64,000 bases of DNA from Streptomyces sp. Q6 (GCF_036967205.1 NZ_CP146022.1:1860001-1924000); one strand, 5' to 3'. Counted from the first letter of the stretch, positions 38,532 through 48,137 are shown. Program-made: numbers and translations. The notes: generated by a model from the sequence alone, not told the origin.

Positions 38532-38677
38532 TCGCGCCCCGGACCACTACCTGGCTTCGTACGTCACACCTTTGCCACGGAATTTTGCGGCCGCTAAGAA
38601 TTGCCACCGTCGCTCGGCGCCGTAACGGCTTACCCGTGGCGCTCACGTCCCAAACGCTTCGAGAGGTCCCCGTCTCC

Positions 38678-39415
38678 ATGTCCAAGCACAGCTTCCCCGG
38701 CCATAGTCAGCTGACCCGCGCCCACAAGTTCTCGATGGCCGGTGTCGCCGCTCTCGGTGCCGCCGCTCTCGCGGTCACGCTGGTCCCGGGTCATGACACG
38801 CAGGCGCAGGCCGAGACGGTCTCCGCCGCCCCCGTCGCCTTCACGACGGACGCCGGTGCGCAGCAGATCAAGGACGTGCACGCCAGCGTCACCGACCAGC
38901 AGGCCACCGCTTCGGAGAAGGCCAAGGCCGCCGCCGCGAAGCTGAAGGCGCAGCAGGAGGCCCAGGCGAAGGCCGAGGCGCAGAAGAAGGCGGACGCCGA
39001 GGCGAAGGCCAAGGCCGAGGCCGACGCGAAGGCCGCCAAGGAGCGCGAGGCCCAGCAGGCCGCCTCCCGTGCCGCCGCCCGCAAGCCGGTCTACGCCAAC
39101 AACCTCGACGGCTGGATCAAGCAGTCCCTGGACATCATGAAGGCCAAGGGCATCCCGGGTACCTACAACGGGCTCTACAGCAACATCATGCGTGAGTCCA
39201 CGGGCAACCCGAACGCCATGAACGGCTGGGACGTCAACGCCCAGAACGGCACCCCGTCGATCGGCCTGCTCCAGGTCATCCAGCCGACGTTCAACGCGTA
39301 CCACGTCGACGGCACCTCGACGAACATCTACGACCCGGTCGCCAACATCACGGCCGCCGCGAACTACGCGGCCGACAAGTACGGCTCGATCGACAACGTG
39401 AACAGCGCCTACTGA
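38678..39415 (+). CDS. Secreted lytic transglycosylase-like (SLT domain) cell-wall hydrolase
   Basis: A 245-residue exported protein. A Sec signal peptide spans about residues 1-44 (KFSMAGVAALGAAALAVTLV, cut near AQA-ET). Residues 70-145 form a highly charged Ala/Lys/Glu/Gln coiled coil that may span or bind the wall. The SLT domain (about 150-245) has the catalytic Glu in SNIMRESTGNPNAMNGWD and the GLLQVIQPTFNAYHV block. Such enzymes cleave peptidoglycan glycan strands during growth, germination or sporulation. ATG 38678 has GAGAGG 12 nt upstream. The long leader with a terminator hairpin suggests transcriptional attenuation. Confidence 0.92.
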   Translation: MSKHSFPGHSQLTRAHKFSMAGVAALGAAALAVTLVPGHDTQAQAETVSAAPVAFTTDAGAQQIKDVHASVTDQQATASEKAKAAAAKLKAQQEAQAKAEAQKKADAEAKAKAEADAKAAKEREAQQAASRAAARKPVYANNLDGWIKQSLDIMKAKGIPGTYNGLYSNIMRESTGNPNAMNGWDVNAQNGTPSIGLLQVIQPTFNAYHVDGTSTNIYDPVANITAAANYAADKYGSIDNVNSAY

Positions 39416-39463
39416 GACTCATTGCCGGGACCTCTGGGTCCTCAGCACGCTGACCCCCACGGT

Positions 39464-39502
39464 GGAGAAGGGCGGCACCCCGCGAGGGTGCCGCCCTTCT
39501 CC
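39464..39502. terminator. Bidirectional hairpin terminator
   Basis: A perfect 17-bp stem (GGAGAAGGGCGGCACCC at 39464-39480 with 39486-39502) and 5-nt loop between the convergent SLT hydrolase and FHA-ABC genes. Confidence 0.9.
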
Positions 39503-39521
39503 GCGTCCGATGACCGGACGA

Positions 39522-42056
39522 CTACTTGCGCATGACCTCGGGCTCGTGGCGGCGCAGCAGGCGGGCCACCGCGAAGCCGCAGATGACGCCGAGCGCGATC
39601 AGGACCGCGAGGTTGATGCCCCACTGGCTGACCGAGTGCTCCCACAGCGGGTCGAGGTCGTTCGGCTTCTTCGGGTCCCACGGCGGCATCAGGTGCGCGA
39701 GGTCCAGCGTCGCGCCGGCCGCGCCGATCGCCCAGCGGGACGGCATCAGCCAGGCGAACTGCTCCAGGCCGATCGAGCCGTAGATCTGGAACAGGACGCC
39801 GGTGAAGACGACCTGGACGATCGCGAACATGACGAGCAGCGGCATCGTCTTCTCGGAGGTCTTCACCAGCGAGGAGATGACGAGACCGAACATCATCGAC
39901 GTGAAGCCGAGCGCGATGATCGAGATGCACAGCTCCACGGCCGGCGGCATCAGGAGACCCTCGGACGGAAGGTCGCGCGGGATGAAGCCGATGGCGCAGA
40001 TGATGACGCCCTGGATGGCCGTGATGAAGCCGAGGACGATGACCTTGGACATCAGGTAGGCCGAGCGGGACAGGCCGGTCGCGCGTTCGCGCTCGTAGAT
40101 GACCCGTTCCTTGATCAGTTCTCGGACCGAGTTGGCCGCGGCCGAGAAGCACATGCCGACCGCGATGATCAGCATGATCGTGCCCGCGTCGCCGTTGAAC
40201 CTCGACGGCGGCTTGGGCGGGGCCAGGCCGAAGTCGGCCGGGATGACGACGGAGACGATGCCGAGGACCGCCGGCAGGATCACCATCAGGCCCATGAAGC
40301 CCTTGTCGGAGGCGATCACCGAGACGTAGCGGCGGATCAGCGTGATCAGCTGGGCGCCCCACGGCTGCGGCTTGGGCGGCTTGACCGCGGCGGGCGGCGG
40401 CATCTGCACCGACTGCGCGGCGACGGCGTCGATGTCGGCGGCGTACATCTGGTAGTGCTGCGAGCCCTTCCAGCGGCCCGCCCAGTCGTAGTCGCGGTAG
40501 TTCTCGAACGCCGAGAAGACATCGGCCCAGGTGTCGTAGCCGAAGAAGTTGAGCGCTTCCTCCGGCGGGCCGAAGTAGGCGACGGCACCGCCGGGCGCCA
40601 TCACCAGGAGCTTGTCGCAGAGCGCCAGTTCGGCCACCGAGTGGGTGACGACGAGGACCGTACGGCCGTCGTCGGACAGACCGCGCAGGAGCTGCATGAC
40701 GTCGCGGTCCATGCCCGGGTCGAGGCCGGAGGTCGGCTCGTCCAGGAAGATCAGCGACGGCTTGGTGAGCAGTTCCAGGGCCACCGACACGCGCTTGCGC
40801 TGGCCACCGGAGAGGGAGGTGACCTTCTTCTCCTTGTGGATGTCCAGCTTGAGCTCGCGCAGCACCTCGTCGATGCGCTGCTGGCGCTCCTGCTCGCTGG
40901 TGTCGGCGGGGAAGCGGAGCTTGGCCGCGTACTTGAGCGCCTTCTTGACCGTCAGTTCCTTGTGCAGGATGTCGTCCTGCGGGACCAGACCGATGCGCTG
41001 GCGCAGCTCGGCGAACTGCTTGTACAGGTTCCGGTTGTCGTAGAGGACGTCACCCTGGTTGGCCGGGCGGTAGCCCGTGAGCGCCTTCAGGAGCGTCGAC
41101 TTGCCGGAGCCCGACGGGCCGATGACCGCGATCAGCGACTTCTCCGGGACGCCGAAGGAGACGTCCTTGAGGATCTGCTTGCCGCCGTCGACGGTGACCG
41201 TGAGGTGGCGTGCCGAGAAGGAGACGTCACCGGTGTCGACGAACTCCTCGAGGCGGTCGCCGACCAGGCGGAACGTCGAGTGGCCCACGCCGACGATGTC
41301 GTTCGGCCCGAGGAGCTGGGTGCCGCCCTTGGTGATCGGCTGGCCGTTGACGTACGTGCCGTTGTGCGAGCCGAGGTCGCGGATCTCGAAGCGGCCGTCG
41401 GGCGTCGCGTGGAACTCGGCGTGGTGGCGCGAGACCTGAAGGTCGGAGACCACCAGCTCGTTCTCCAGCGCACGGCCGATGCGCATGACACGGCCGAGGG
41501 CCAGCTGGTGGAACGTGGTCGGGCTGCGGTCGCCGTAGACCGGCGGCGCCCCCGCGACTCCACCGGGTCCCTGCTGCTGCGGCACCTTCTGCACCGGCGG
41601 CTGCTGCCACTGCTGCGCCTGCTGTTGCGGCACCGGCTGTTGCTGCGGCGCCTGCTGGGACCAGCCGGGCTGCTGCGACTGCTGCGGCTGCTGGTGGAGA
41701 CCGGCGGCCTGCTGCTGCGCCTGGTGCGGCGTGGCCACGGCCGCGGCCTGGGCGCTGCCCTGCACGTTCAGCCGCGGGCCGTCCGTCGCGTTGCCCAGAT
41801 GCACCGAGGAGCCCGGACCGATCTCCATCTGGTGGATCCGCTGACCCTGCACGAACGTGCCGTTGGTCGAGCCGTGATCCTCGATGACCCAACTGCGGCC
41901 ACCCCAGCTGATCGTGGCGTGGCGCCACGACACCCTGGCGTCGTCCAGCGCGACGTCTCCCTGCGGATCGCGTCCGAGGGTGTACGACCTGGACGGATCG
42001 AGCGTCCAGGTCCTGCCATTCAATTCCAGTACGAGTTCAGGCACTCCATGCCCCAC
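39522..42056 (-). CDS. FHA domain-containing ABC transporter (ATPase-permease fusion, ABCG type)
   Basis: An 844-residue membrane protein with two phosphothreonine-binding FHA domains, an ATPase and a permease in one chain. FHA1 is at about residues 22-98 (LGRDPQGDVALDDARVSWRH), FHA2 at 187-265 (IGRALENELVVSDLQVSRHH, then SHNGTYVNG). A 60-residue linker (108-165) is about half Gln. The ATPase has Walker A GPSGSGKST (313-321), signature LSGGQRKRVSVALELL and Walker B LIFLDEPTSGLDP. Six hydrophobic helices follow from about residue 610. The plan matches mycobacterial Rv1747, where FHA domains link transport to Ser/Thr kinases. GTG 42056 is used; an internal GTG at 42044 is possible. Confidence 0.95.
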   Translation of the reverse strand: MGHGVPELVLELNGRTWTLDPSRSYTLGRDPQGDVALDDARVSWRHATISWGGRSWVIEDHGSTNGTFVQGQRIHQMEIGPGSSVHLGNATDGPRLNVQGSAQAAAVATPHQAQQQAAGLHQQPQQSQQPGWSQQAPQQQPVPQQQAQQWQQPPVQKVPQQQGPGGVAGAPPVYGDRSPTTFHQLALGRVMRIGRALENELVVSDLQVSRHHAEFHATPDGRFEIRDLGSHNGTYVNGQPITKGGTQLLGPNDIVGVGHSTFRLVGDRLEEFVDTGDVSFSARHLTVTVDGGKQILKDVSFGVPEKSLIAVIGPSGSGKSTLLKALTGYRPANQGDVLYDNRNLYKQFAELRQRIGLVPQDDILHKELTVKKALKYAAKLRFPADTSEQERQQRIDEVLRELKLDIHKEKKVTSLSGGQRKRVSVALELLTKPSLIFLDEPTSGLDPGMDRDVMQLLRGLSDDGRTVLVVTHSVAELALCDKLLVMAPGGAVAYFGPPEEALNFFGYDTWADVFSAFENYRDYDWAGRWKGSQHYQMYAADIDAVAAQSVQMPPPAAVKPPKPQPWGAQLITLIRRYVSVIASDKGFMGLMVILPAVLGIVSVVIPADFGLAPPKPPSRFNGDAGTIMLIIAVGMCFSAAANSVRELIKERVIYERERATGLSRSAYLMSKVIVLGFITAIQGVIICAIGFIPRDLPSEGLLMPPAVELCISIIALGFTSMMFGLVISSLVKTSEKTMPLLVMFAIVQVVFTGVLFQIYGSIGLEQFAWLMPSRWAIGAAGATLDLAHLMPPWDPKKPNDLDPLWEHSVSQWGINLAVLIALGVICGFAVARLLRRHEPEVMRK

Positions 42057-42314
42057 TGAGTTGTCCCCCGAGTATTGCCCCCGTCATGGGGAGTCTAGGG
42101 ATGTCGAACATCGTGAGGAACTATTTCAGGAACGGCCCCATGACCGAAAGTCGAACCCCGCGTCGGGGGTTGTGAAGACTCGGGTGGAGCGCCGACGTCC
42201 GCGCCGTTGACGGGGCAGATACGGGCCCGGAGAGTAGTAAGCGCCCACAACTCCCTACGGATCATGCGCAAAGGGGAAATCAGGGGCGATGCGGTACGGA
42301 TCGGGGGGTCCTTG

Positions 42315-44208
42315 ATGTCCTTGACGAAGACCGGCGACCACCACACGACGCGTCGCGACCGGCTGCCCGTCGGCGATGTGCTGCTGTCCGCCATCGCCGC
42401 TGTGAGCTGGGCGTTCATCGCCATGGCGGGGATCGCGGCGCTCGGACTGCATCTCCTCGGGGCCGACTCGGCGGGCTCGCTCGGCCCGATGACGGCCGCG
42501 GTGGTGGCGCTCGCCGTCGGCGGGCGCGTGACACCGTCCGGGGACGTCTCGGCCTTCGGTCTGGAGGGCGCGCAGGCCCACACGGCGATCGACATCGCGC
42601 CGCTCGGCGTGGGTCTCGTGGGCGCGCTGCTGCTCAGCTGGTTCTTCCTACGATCCTTGCGCAGCGCGGGAGTTGAGATCTCACCGCGCGAACTCCTGGT
42701 CCGCGCGGGGGCCGTGGTGGTGCTGTTCGTGGGGATGCTCGGCGGGCTCGCCTGGGCGGGTCACGACATCATCACGATTGACGGTGCGGAGCTCGGTCTG
42801 AACGACGTTCCGGGCGCCGGGGACCTGCCGGGCGGCATCGGGGACAAGCTGCCCGGCGGGATCGGTGGGCTGCTCCCCGACCGGCTCGGCGACCTCGTGG
42901 ACGCGAAGGCGTCCGTGGGCTTCACGGTCCAGACGGGGGCGACGCTGCTCGGCGGCGCCGCGTTCGTGGCCGGGGTGCTGGCCATCGCGCTGCTCGCGTC
43001 GCGGCGCACTCCCTGCCGCGGGCCCTGTCCGTGGCGCACCGGGTGGTGCGGCCCGCGGCGTCGGCCCTGGTGACGGTGTTGCTCGTGACGGTCGTCGCGG
43101 GGCTCGCCGCGGCGGCGTACGCGATGATCGGCGACGACCACCCCAAGCGCATCGCGGGCGCGGCGCTGCTGGGGGCGCCGAACGGGACGTGGCTGGGCGT
43201 CCCGATCGGCCTGTTCGTGCCGTGGGACGGGAAGGCGACCGGCGAACTCGCGAAGGCCCTGCCCGATCCGCTGGACGACCTGCTGGTGTCGTCGGACCAG
43301 CCCGTGACGGTGGGCCGCCTCGCCGAACTCGACAGCAGGGTCTGGCTGTTGGCCATCGCGATGGCCGTGATGATGCTCCTCGCCGGGGTGCTCGCCGCGG
43401 TCCGCTCCCCCGTGCCGCAGGGCACGGGCGCGCTGGGGTTCGCCGGGCGGTGCGCGCTGCGGCTCGGCGTGGTGACGGCGCTCGCGCTGCCGCTCCTCGT
43501 GTGGCTGACGGACGTCTCGGCGGGCGCGTCCCTGTCGGTGCTGGGCTTCGACGCGTTCGGGGCGGGCATCGATCTGCACGGCCATCTCGGGATGGCGCTG
43601 CTGCTCGGGGCGGCGTGGGGAGCGGGGGCGGGCGGACTCGGAGCGCTGCTCGCGTACGGGACCGGGGCGGCGGGTGGGCGGGTGTCGCCGCTGGCCGTCG
43701 CGGCAGCGGGGGCGTGCCGGAGGAGGCGGCCGGGCCGGCGGGGCCGTATCGGCCGAGCAGCCCCTACCGGCCGTCGAACGCGGACACGAACCCGTATCTG
43801 AGGCCGTACGAGAGCCCGTACGAGCAGCCGGGCGGGGTGAACGGGGCGCCCACGGTGATCGGACCGGTGCGGCCCGATCCCTCGCGGTCCCGTCCACCGC
43901 TGCCGCCCCGGCCTCGCGGCGGCGACGGGAATCGGAACGGCGGGGGTCCGCCCCGCCTCCACCGCCCCCGCGCCGGGCCGACCGCGGGACCGGCCGCGCC
44001 GGCCGGGCGACGACGGGCGCTGAACCGGCGGGAGGGCGCGGTGCGCCGCGCCGGCGCCCGATCGCCGTACGCGGGTCGGGTCCGTCGACGGGTGCGGGCC
44101 CGGTACATGTCGACGGGTGGGGGCCGGGTGCGGCGGCGGGTGCGTGTCCGGTACGCGGACCGCGTCGCCGTACCCGTACACAAGCCCGATAACGTAAGAC
44201 CATCATGA
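42315..44208 (+). pseudogene. Streptophobe-type polytopic membrane protein with apparent frameshifts
   Basis: A large membrane protein read in pieces. The first frame (from ATG 42315) has about five helices and the Gly-rich DLPGGIGDKLPGGIGGLLPD, then fails after LLASRRTP. Adding one C to the C3 run at 43011-43013 continues with LPRALSVAHRVVRP and five or more further helices. Adding one G to the G5 run at 43708-43712 continues with AGGVPEEAAGPAGPYRPSSP and a Pro/Tyr-rich tail. That gives 631 residues with a TGA overlapping the serB start. The far C-terminus is uncertain: a Pro-run at 43947-43966 could hide another indel and end the protein at 44023 or 44192. It resembles proteins named streptophobe in streptomycetes; function unknown. 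Confidence 0.7.
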
Positions 44209-45464
44209 GCGCTTCGCAGCCCCAGCACCCCGCTGATGCCCCGGTTGATGCCCTGGTCGACGCCGCATACGTGCAGACCGACGTCCCGACTCTCCTCGTC
44301 AAGATCTTCGGCAAGGACCGGCCCGGCATCACCGCCGGGCTCTTCGACACCCTCGCCGCCTACTCCGTCGACGTCGTCGACATCGAGCAGGTCGTCACGC
44401 GCGGACGCATCGTCCTGTGCGCCCTGGTGACCGAGCCCCCGGCCGGACTGGAGGGTGACCTGCGGGCCACCGTCCACAGCTGGGCGGAGTCCCTGAAGAT
44501 GCAGGCGGAGATCATCTCCGGCCTCGGCGACAACCGGCCGCGCGGCCTGGGCCGCTCCCTGGTCACCGTGCTCGGGCACCCGCTCACCGCCGAGTCGACC
44601 GCCGCGATCGCCGCGTCGATCACCGGCACCGGCGGCAACATCGACCGTATCTTCCGGCTCGCCAAGTACCCGGTCACCGCGGTGGAGTTCGCGGTCTCCG
44701 GCACGGGCACGGAGGAGCTGCGCACGGCCCTCGCGACGGAGGCCGCGAAGTGGGGCGTGGACGTGGCGGTCGTCGCGGCCGGGCTGCACAGGCGCGCGCA
44801 GCGGCTCGTCGTGATGGACGTCGACTCGACGCTCATCCAGGACGAGGTGATCGAGCTGTTCGCGGCCCACGCGGGCTGCGAGGACAAGGTCGCCGAGGTG
44901 ACGGCGGCGGCGATGCGCGGCGAGCTGGACTTCGAGCAGTCGCTGCACGCGCGCGTGGCGCTGCTCGCGGGCCTCGACGCGTCGGTCGTGGAGAAGGTCA
45001 GGAGCGAGGTCCGGCTGACCCCGGGCGCCCGCACCCTCATCCGTACGCTCAAGCGCCTCGGTTACCAAGTGGGTGTGGTCTCGGGCGGGTTCACCCAGGT
45101 CACGGACGATCTGCGGGAGCGGCTCGGGCTCGACTTCGCGCAGGCCAACACGCTGGAGATCGTCGACGGGAAGCTGACCGGGAAGGTCGTCGGCGAGATC
45201 GTGGACCGGGCGGGCAAGGCGCGGCTGCTGCGCCGGTTCGCCGACGAGGCCGGGGTTCCGCTCGCGCAGACCGTGGCGATCGGTGACGGCGCGAACGACC
45301 TGGACATGCTGAACGCGGCGGGCCTCGGGGTCGCCTTCAACGCGAAGCCCGTCGTGCGCGAGGCCGCGCACACCGCGGTGAACGTGCCGTTCCTCGACAC
45401 GGTCCTGTACCTCCTCGGGATCACCCGGGAAGAGGTCGAGGCCGCGGACGCCCAGGGGGCGTGA
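44205..45464 (+). CDS. serB: Phosphoserine phosphatase SerB
   Basis: A 419-residue enzyme that catalyses the last step of L-serine synthesis, dephosphorylating phosphoserine. Two N-terminal ACT-type regulatory regions (about residues 25-100 and 115-190, with KIFGKDRPGITAGLFDTLAA and GRSLVTVLGHPLTAESTAAI) precede the HAD catalytic domain. Motif I is VMDVDSTLIQDEVIE (204-217), motif II VVSGGFTQV, and motif III IGDGANDLDMLNAAGLGVAF. The ACT domains suggest feedback by serine, as in mycobacterial SerB2. ATG 44205 overlaps the nominal streptophobe stop. The gene ends at an intrinsic hairpin. Confidence 0.97.
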   Translation: MSASQPQHPADAPVDALVDAAYVQTDVPTLLVKIFGKDRPGITAGLFDTLAAYSVDVVDIEQVVTRGRIVLCALVTEPPAGLEGDLRATVHSWAESLKMQAEIISGLGDNRPRGLGRSLVTVLGHPLTAESTAAIAASITGTGGNIDRIFRLAKYPVTAVEFAVSGTGTEELRTALATEAAKWGVDVAVVAAGLHRRAQRLVVMDVDSTLIQDEVIELFAAHAGCEDKVAEVTAAAMRGELDFEQSLHARVALLAGLDASVVEKVRSEVRLTPGARTLIRTLKRLGYQVGVVSGGFTQVTDDLRERLGLDFAQANTLEIVDGKLTGKVVGEIVDRAGKARLLRRFADEAGVPLAQTVAIGDGANDLDMLNAAGLGVAFNAKPVVREAAHTAVNVPFLDTVLYLLGITREEVEAADAQGA

Positions 45465-45476
45465 GCATCCGTAGGC

Positions 45477-45509
45477 GGGGCCCGGTACCGATGCGCGGTA
45501 CCGGGCCCC
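45477..45509 (+). terminator. Hairpin terminator after serB
   Basis: A perfect 13-bp stem GGGGCCCGGTACC (45477-45489 with 45497-45509) with a 7-nt loop, 12 bp beyond the serB stop codon. It also faces the convergent SixA-like gene. Confidence 0.88.
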
Positions 45510-45570
45510 TCTGCGTATGCGCGCGCGTGCGCACCTGTGCGGGCGAGCTACGTATGCGTATGCGTACGTG

Positions 45571-46089
45571 TCAGTCGTTCGGCGACCAGTAGTCGGTCAG
45601 GGTGGCGGTGCCCGGCTCCAGGGACTTCCACGGGCCGGTGAAGGTCAGCACGGCGAAGGCGGAGGTCGGGAAGCCGCCGCGGCGCATCCGCCGGGCCGCT
45701 TCGTCCTCGGCCTCGCCGGTCAGGACCTCCGCGAGGCCGTGCACCCCGGGGTTGTGGCCGATGAGGACGACATCGCGGGCGTCGTCCGGCGTCTCGTTCA
45801 GCACGGCGATCAGCTCGCCGGGGGACGCCTCGTAGATCCGCTCCTCGTACACGGTCTTCGGCCGCTCGGGCAGCTCCGCGACGGCGAGCTTCCAGGTCTC
45901 CCGGGTGCGCGCGGCGGTCGAGCAGAGGGCCAGGTCGAAGGCGATGCCGGAGTCGGCCAGCTTGCGGCCGGCGACGGGGGCGTCCTTGCGCCCGCGCTCG
46001 GCGAGCGGCCGCTCGTGATCCGAGACCTGGGGCCAGTCCGCCTTGGCATGCCGGAAAAGGACAATCCTGCGGGGTTCTGCGACGCTCAT
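45571..46089 (-). CDS. SixA-like histidine phosphatase family protein
   Basis: A 172-residue phosphatase of the histidine phosphatase (phosphoglycerate mutase-like) superfamily. The catalytic RHG-type motif is LFRHAKADW near residue 13, and the second His lies in VLIGHNPGVHGLAE. SixA-type proteins remove phosphate from phosphohistidine in phosphorelays or PTS proteins; the target here is unknown. ATG 46089 starts at the conserved N-terminus. The C-terminal part ends TATLTDYWSPND. It is convergent with serB. Confidence 0.92.
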   Translation of the reverse strand: MSVAEPRRIVLFRHAKADWPQVSDHERPLAERGRKDAPVAGRKLADSGIAFDLALCSTAARTRETWKLAVAELPERPKTVYEERIYEASPGELIAVLNETPDDARDVVLIGHNPGVHGLAEVLTGEAEDEAARRMRRGGFPTSAFAVLTFTGPWKSLEPGTATLTDYWSPND

Positions 46090-46193
46090 GAGTCCCAGCT
46101 TCGCATGAAACCGGGCACGGGGCGCAGGGAGTTGGGGGGCTCGCCCGGCACGGGTGAACGACCTCCGCGGGGCCCTGCCGAAACGGACAGGCG

Positions 46194-46400
46194 CTAGCGC
46201 AGGACCAGTTCCTTGGCGCGTTCCAGGACGTGCGCGATGGTCGGGTCGCCCGCCGCGGCCTGTGCGTCGGCCGGGTTGAGGATGAGCAGGAGCAGCGCCA
46301 CGAACGCGACGGCCGGGAGCACGATCGCCCACCAGGGCAGCCGGACGTCGACGCCGCCCGAGGCAGCCGGGTGGGGCCGGGTGTGCGTGGGGGCCGACAT
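46194..46400 (-). CDS. Small single-pass membrane protein
   Basis: A 68-residue protein with a His/Pro-rich N-terminus, one hydrophobic helix (LPWWAIVLPAVAFVALLLLI, about residues 24-43) and a short C-terminal helix (PTIAHVLERAKELVLR). ATG 46400 has GGAGGC 4 nt upstream. I recognise no family. It lies 104 bp upstream of the SixA-like gene on the same strand and may be co-transcribed with it. Confidence 0.72.
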   Translation of the reverse strand: MSAPTHTRPHPAASGGVDVRLPWWAIVLPAVAFVALLLLILNPADAQAAAGDPTIAHVLERAKELVLR

Positions 46401-46600
46401 GGGTGCCTCCGAGGTCGGGGTGCGGAGTACGTGCTCCGTGATCCGTCGTGTTCTTCGTTCGTACGCCCACGATCTCGGCGACACTTCGACGGTACGGACT
46501 CCGGGGGCCTCGACCCATCCGGTGATCCACCCACTTGACCCTGACACTGGCCCCCTAGGGGATGGTGGAGTTAACCCCACCCCCGTGCGCGGAGGTGGGG

Positions 46601-46720
46601 TCAGGGGGAGGCGATCGTCGCGATGACGGCCACGATCACGGTGACGGCCAGCATCGCGCCGAGCACGAGGAGAAGCTTCTTCTGGCCGTTCTGGGGGTTC
46701 GGTTCAAGCACAGGCGACAT
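46601..46720 (-). CDS. SGM_5486-type small membrane protein, transporter-associated
   Basis: A 39-residue protein: a polar N-terminus (SPVLEPNPQNGQKK) and one hydrophobic helix to the C-terminus (LLLVLGAMLAVTVIVAVIAT). It matches the pattern of the tiny proteins found beside MFS transporter genes in streptomycetes and named SGM_5486 family transporter-associated protein. It lies 29 bp downstream of the MFS gene on the same strand, so it is probably co-transcribed and may modulate the transporter. Easily missed because of its length. Confidence 0.75.
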   Translation of the reverse strand: MSPVLEPNPQNGQKKLLLVLGAMLAVTVIVAVIATIASP

Positions 46721-46749
46721 GCGGCAAGTGTCGCACCCGTCCCCGCTCG

Positions 46750-48096
46750 TCAGGACGCCGGGGCCGCCTCGGTGGCGGGGCCGACCTCGTCCTCGACGGT
46801 GCGGTTGCGGCCCGCCAGGACGCCGACCGCGATCTGCGGCACCATCAGCGCGGCCATGAGGGCGATGGGCACGCCCCAGCCGCCGGTGTGCTGGTAGAGG
46901 ACGCCGACGAGCAGCGGTCCGGGGATCGAGATCAGGTAGCCGGTGGACTGCGCGAACGCGGACAGCTTGACGACGCCGGCGCCGGTGCGGGCGCGCATGC
47001 CGACCATGGTGAGGGCCAGAGGGAAGGCGCAGTTGGAGACGCCGAGCAGGATCGCCCACGCCCAGGCGCCGGAGGCCGGGGCGAGGTAGAGGCCCGCGTA
47101 TCCGGCGAGACCGCACAGGCCGAGGGCGATCACCATCGGGCCCTGGCTGGGCAGCCGGGCGGCGACGCGCGGGATGACGAAGCCCAGCGGCACGCCCATC
47201 ACCATGGTGACGGCGAGCAGCACACCGGCGGTCGACGCGGAGACCCCGGAGTCCCGGAAGATCTGCGCCATCCACCCCATGGTGATGTACGCGGCGGTGG
47301 CCTGGAGCCCGAAGAAGACGGCGAGCGCCCAGGCGGTGCGGCTGCGGGTGATGCGCAGCTCCTCGCCGCCACCACCGCCGGCGACGGCCTGCGACGGCTC
47401 GGCGGGGCCCGCGCCCCTGTGCCGTACGAGCGGGATCCAGGGCAGGACGGCGGCGGCGCCGAGCGCGGCCCACACGGCGAGGCCGGTCTGCCAGCTGCCG
47501 CCGAGGGCCGAGGTCATGGGGACGGTCGCGGCGGCGGCGAGGGAGGTGCCGGCCGCGAGGGCCATCGAGTACACGCCGGTCATGGAGCCGACGCGGTCGG
47601 GGAACCAGCGCTTGACGATGACGGGCATCAGGACGTTGCTGACCGCGATGCCCATCAGGGCGAGGGCGCTGGCGACCAGGAAGCCGACCGTGTTCCCCGT
47701 GTAGGGGCGGATCAGCAGGCCCACGGTGATCGCGACCATGCCCGCGCAGACGACGGTGCTCGCGCCGAACCGCTTGGCGAGCCGGGGCGCCATCACGCCG
47801 AAGATCGCGAAGCACAGGGGCGGTACGGAGGTGAGGAGTCCGGCGACGCTGCCGCTCATGCCGAGCCCGTCGCGGACCTCTTCGAGGAGGGCGCCGAGGC
47901 TGGTGATCGCGGGACGCAGGTTCAGGGCGGCGAGGACGATGCCGACGGTGACGAGGCGTACGGCCCACGCGCGCGGGGCGTTCTTCTCCGCCTCCTCGGC
48001 GCTCGCCGCGCTGTCCTCCTTCTCCGTACGTATGTCGCTCGGTACGGGTGTCGGGACGGACGGCGCTGTCATCGTCGGGGTTTCCTCACTAGCCAT
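46750..48096 (-). CDS. MFS transporter (CynX/NimT-like)
   Basis: A 448-residue major facilitator with 12 predicted hydrophobic helices, starting after a polar N-terminus of about 45 residues. The segment IVLAALNLRPAITSLGALLE is characteristic of the CynX/NimT (cyanate and 2-nitroimidazole) subgroup. The loop after helix 2 has APRLAKRFGAS. Substrate unknown. ATG 48096 is taken; ATGs at 48105 and 48135 are in frame and the N-terminus is uncertain, with no convincing Shine-Dalgarno sequence. A FadR-type regulator is divergent, with an operator-like palindrome between them. Confidence 0.92.
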   Translation of the reverse strand: MASEETPTMTAPSVPTPVPSDIRTEKEDSAASAEEAEKNAPRAWAVRLVTVGIVLAALNLRPAITSLGALLEEVRDGLGMSGSVAGLLTSVPPLCFAIFGVMAPRLAKRFGASTVVCAGMVAITVGLLIRPYTGNTVGFLVASALALMGIAVSNVLMPVIVKRWFPDRVGSMTGVYSMALAAGTSLAAAATVPMTSALGGSWQTGLAVWAALGAAAVLPWIPLVRHRGAGPAEPSQAVAGGGGGEELRITRSRTAWALAVFFGLQATAAYITMGWMAQIFRDSGVSASTAGVLLAVTMVMGVPLGFVIPRVAARLPSQGPMVIALGLCGLAGYAGLYLAPASGAWAWAILLGVSNCAFPLALTMVGMRARTGAGVVKLSAFAQSTGYLISIPGPLLVGVLYQHTGGWGVPIALMAALMVPQIAVGVLAGRNRTVEDEVGPATEAAPAS

Positions 48097-48121
48097 GAGA
48101 CCCATCTTAGAATCATGGGAT

Positions 48122-48137
48122 GATTGGTTGTCCAATC
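48122..48137. promoter_or_regulatory. Candidate FadR/GntR-type operator
   Basis: The perfect inverted repeat GATTGG-TTGT-CCAATC lies between the divergent MFS and GntR genes, 26 bp before the MFS ATG. The dyad ATTGG-N4-CCAAT has the size of sites bound by FadR-subfamily regulators, so autoregulation and control of the exporter is the simplest reading. Confidence 0.6.

Noticed and set aside
38395-38677. ydaO-type c-di-AMP riboswitch before the SLT hydrolase
   Set aside because: The conserved core sequences of that riboswitch are not visible; only a palindrome and a terminator can be supported.
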